Below are positions 5,898 to 6,875 of a DNA stretch of 6,875 nt, piece by piece (within the stretch, counting starts at the first letter, position 1; each line of letters opens with the position of its first letter). The notes under the pieces were generated by a model, which was not told the DNA's origin, did no database searches, and saw nothing but the letters and a program-made list of their open reading frames with translations. This DNA comes from Chlamydiia bacterium (GTDB lineage Bacteria; Chlamydiota; Chlamydiia; Chlamydiales; JACKPQ01): positions 1 to 6,875 of the forward strand of contig JAUILX010000051.1 of assembly GCA_030433395.1 (NCBI GenBank), given 5' to 3'. Made by a program: the position numbers and the translations under genes.

Positions 5898-6529
5898 ACT
5901 AATTCTCCTGTTGCCCAAAGGGCGGGGTGTTTAGCAAAACTGTACTCATGAGACGATACCGCAAATGATTGAGGATCGCCCCCTTTGCGATTGACGCTAT
6001 AGCAAACCCCAAGTCTGTTAAATTCTTTGGGGCTATAACCATAAAGAGCATCACTGCTAATGGCAATTTCCATTGTATAACTTTTTCGATTAAAGGTGGT
6101 ATCGACACTTAAATCATCGGGATCTGCAAGTGGCCGTGAATCTTCCTCTCGCATGCGAGTCATTTCTTGGGACTTGCACTCATCGTCCTCTTTAGGAAAA
6201 AACACAAAATGGTGACAAAATCGAGTTACTGACCCAGCTGACTTTAGATCGCGAGTATCGATAAAAAGTTCAAAGCTATCGCCCCGCCTTAAATCTGGAA
6301 ATGAGCTCTCATCAAAAGGCTTATCAACATCAACAACAATAAAAAGTCCTTTTTCATTCCAGGCCATTGCGACTTTTGCAAAAACATCCTCACCTAAAAA
6401 CTCGCTCATATCGGGCAAAAGAAAGGGTTTTTTGAGCGCTTTTTTTACATCAAGCCGATCGCTGGCAGGCAATGGAAAGGCTAGCTTAAAAAAGGTCGCT
6501 GGCCGCAATGCTGGAACGTCTTCAAACAT
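5894..6529 (-). CDS. CBM9/DOMON-like beta-sandwich protein, function unknown
   Basis: The 211-residue protein looks like a single domain of the CBM9/DOMON-like kind: AMAWNEKGLFIVVDVDKPF (54-72), the hallmark GDSFELFIDTRD (83-94), a strand YTMEIAIS (151-158), RLGVCYSVNRKGG (172-184) and the closing HPALWATGEL (201-210), which matches the way such domains end. In other proteins this fold binds sugars or haem; no ligand can be deduced here. I see no signal peptide or membrane segment, so it may be cytoplasmic, which is unusual for the fold. The start ATG (6529) overlaps the preceding gene's stop by 8 bases and has no strong Shine-Dalgarno, so it probably depends on translational coupling. Its stop overlaps the gcvH start. 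The domain assignment is from pattern recognition only. Confidence 0.85.
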   Translation of the reverse strand: MFEDVPALRPATFFKLAFPLPASDRLDVKKALKKPFLLPDMSEFLGEDVFAKVAMAWNEKGLFIVVDVDKPFDESSFPDLRRGDSFELFIDTRDLKSAGSVTRFCHHFVFFPKEDDECKSQEMTRMREEDSRPLADPDDLSVDTTFNRKSYTMEIAISSDALYGYSPKEFNRLGVCYSVNRKGGDPQSFAVSSHEYSFAKHPALWATGELV

Positions 6530-6875
6530 CGTCTATTTGATTCAGTAATTCATTAAACAGATGCGCTTTTGCTTCATAAGAAAGGATCTCCTGCGCAGCT
6601 TTTACATACTCACTACCAGGCAGTGTATTTTCATTTTTCCGCTCAATAAAAGCAAAGAGCAAGTCACCTTGTTTGGATTTAATAATACCTGTCCACGACT
6701 GAGGATCTTTCTTTAACATCTCATCATTTAAGAAGTGATGCTCTTGCGCACGCTTAAGTGTATGTGATGTCACCTCTAATTCCCACTGCTTACCAAAACC
6801 TTCAATAGCTGGAGCTTTTGTTTTGTAAAGAGCCTGCTGCTCTTTTAGATAGGCTTCTAAACGCTTATTTAGAGG
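6522..6875 (-). CDS. Hypothetical protein, C-terminal part (cut by right edge)
   Basis: The minus-strand frame is open from the window edge to a TGA at 6524-6522, giving 117 residues without a start; the true N-terminus lies outside. A GTG at 6773 is an in-frame Val codon rather than a convincing start, because 34 further open codons upstream read as plausible protein (for example RLEAYLKEQQALYKTKAP). The visible part is hydrophilic and predicted mainly helical, with charged segments (LKRAQEHHFLNDEMLKKD; AAQEILSYEAKAHLFNELL) and a short strand-like stretch (GDLLFAFIERK). I do not recognise a family. In Chlamydiaceae a small hypothetical gene sits next to gcsH (CT283 in C. trachomatis, from memory), and this could be its counterpart, but I have not shown that. 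It overlaps the following CBM9-like gene by 8 bases and is probably in the same operon. Confidence 0.75.
   Translation of the reverse strand, partial: PLNKRLEAYLKEQQALYKTKAPAIEGFGKQWELEVTSHTLKRAQEHHFLNDEMLKKDPQSWTGIIKSKQGDLLFAFIERKNENTLPGSEYVKAAQEILSYEAKAHLFNELLNQIDDV

Noticed and set aside
5899..6108. Minus-strand frame of 69 codons inside the CBM9-like gene
   Set aside because: Out-of-frame reading of a gene with clear domain motifs.
6522..6773. Start of the right-edge gene at GTG 6773
   Set aside because: The frame stays open to the window edge with plausible protein sequence, so the true start is outside.

Overview
The window most likely comes from a member of the phylum Chlamydiota, probably a chlamydia-related amoeba or protist symbiont rather than a Chlamydiaceae pathogen. 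The main clue is an nqrB-nqrC-nqrD-nqrE cluster with no nqrA directly upstream of nqrB and no nqrF directly after nqrE, close to a gcvH gene. As I recall it, C. trachomatis has the same arrangement (nqr2-5 followed by gcsH). NqrE also carries a hydrophilic C-terminal tail like the one I associate with chlamydial NqrE. Species cannot be assigned from the sequence alone.

Layout. At 1-690 (minus) is the N-terminal part of an unrecognised membrane-anchored or exported protein, cut by the left edge. A 66-base divergent gap (691-756) separates it from the plus-strand nqr operon at 757-4265, whose four genes overlap by 8, 4 and 4 bases. Convergent with nqrE, and overlapping its last 13 bases, is a minus-strand AAA_14/DUF4143-type ATPase gene (4253-5407). 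An AT-rich spacer (5408-5534) follows, with helically phased TGCACA-type repeats. Next comes a minus-strand, tightly overlapping gene set, read from right to left: an unrecognised small protein cut by the right edge (6522-6875), a CBM9/DOMON-like beta-sandwich protein (5894-6529) and gcvH (5535-5897).

Function. NqrB-E form most of the membrane part of the Na+-translocating NADH:quinone oxidoreductase. NqrB and NqrC each have a covalent-FMN threonine motif, and NqrD and NqrE have the cysteines that hold the intramembrane iron-sulfur centre. NqrA (quinone-related subunit) and NqrF (NADH/FAD/2Fe-2S entry subunit) must be encoded elsewhere. GcvH is a lipoyl-carrier protein with an intact lipoylation lysine; no other glycine cleavage gene is in the window.

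The least expected parts are the ATPase gene, apparently inserted between nqrE and gcvH and poorer in G+C than its neighbours in the lines I counted, and the phased repeat array just upstream of it. The plus strand shows C excess over G in both plus- and minus-strand genes, suggesting that the minus-strand genes follow replication and the nqr operon runs against it. I saw no tRNA, rRNA, CRISPR array, insertion sequence or convincing intrinsic terminator.
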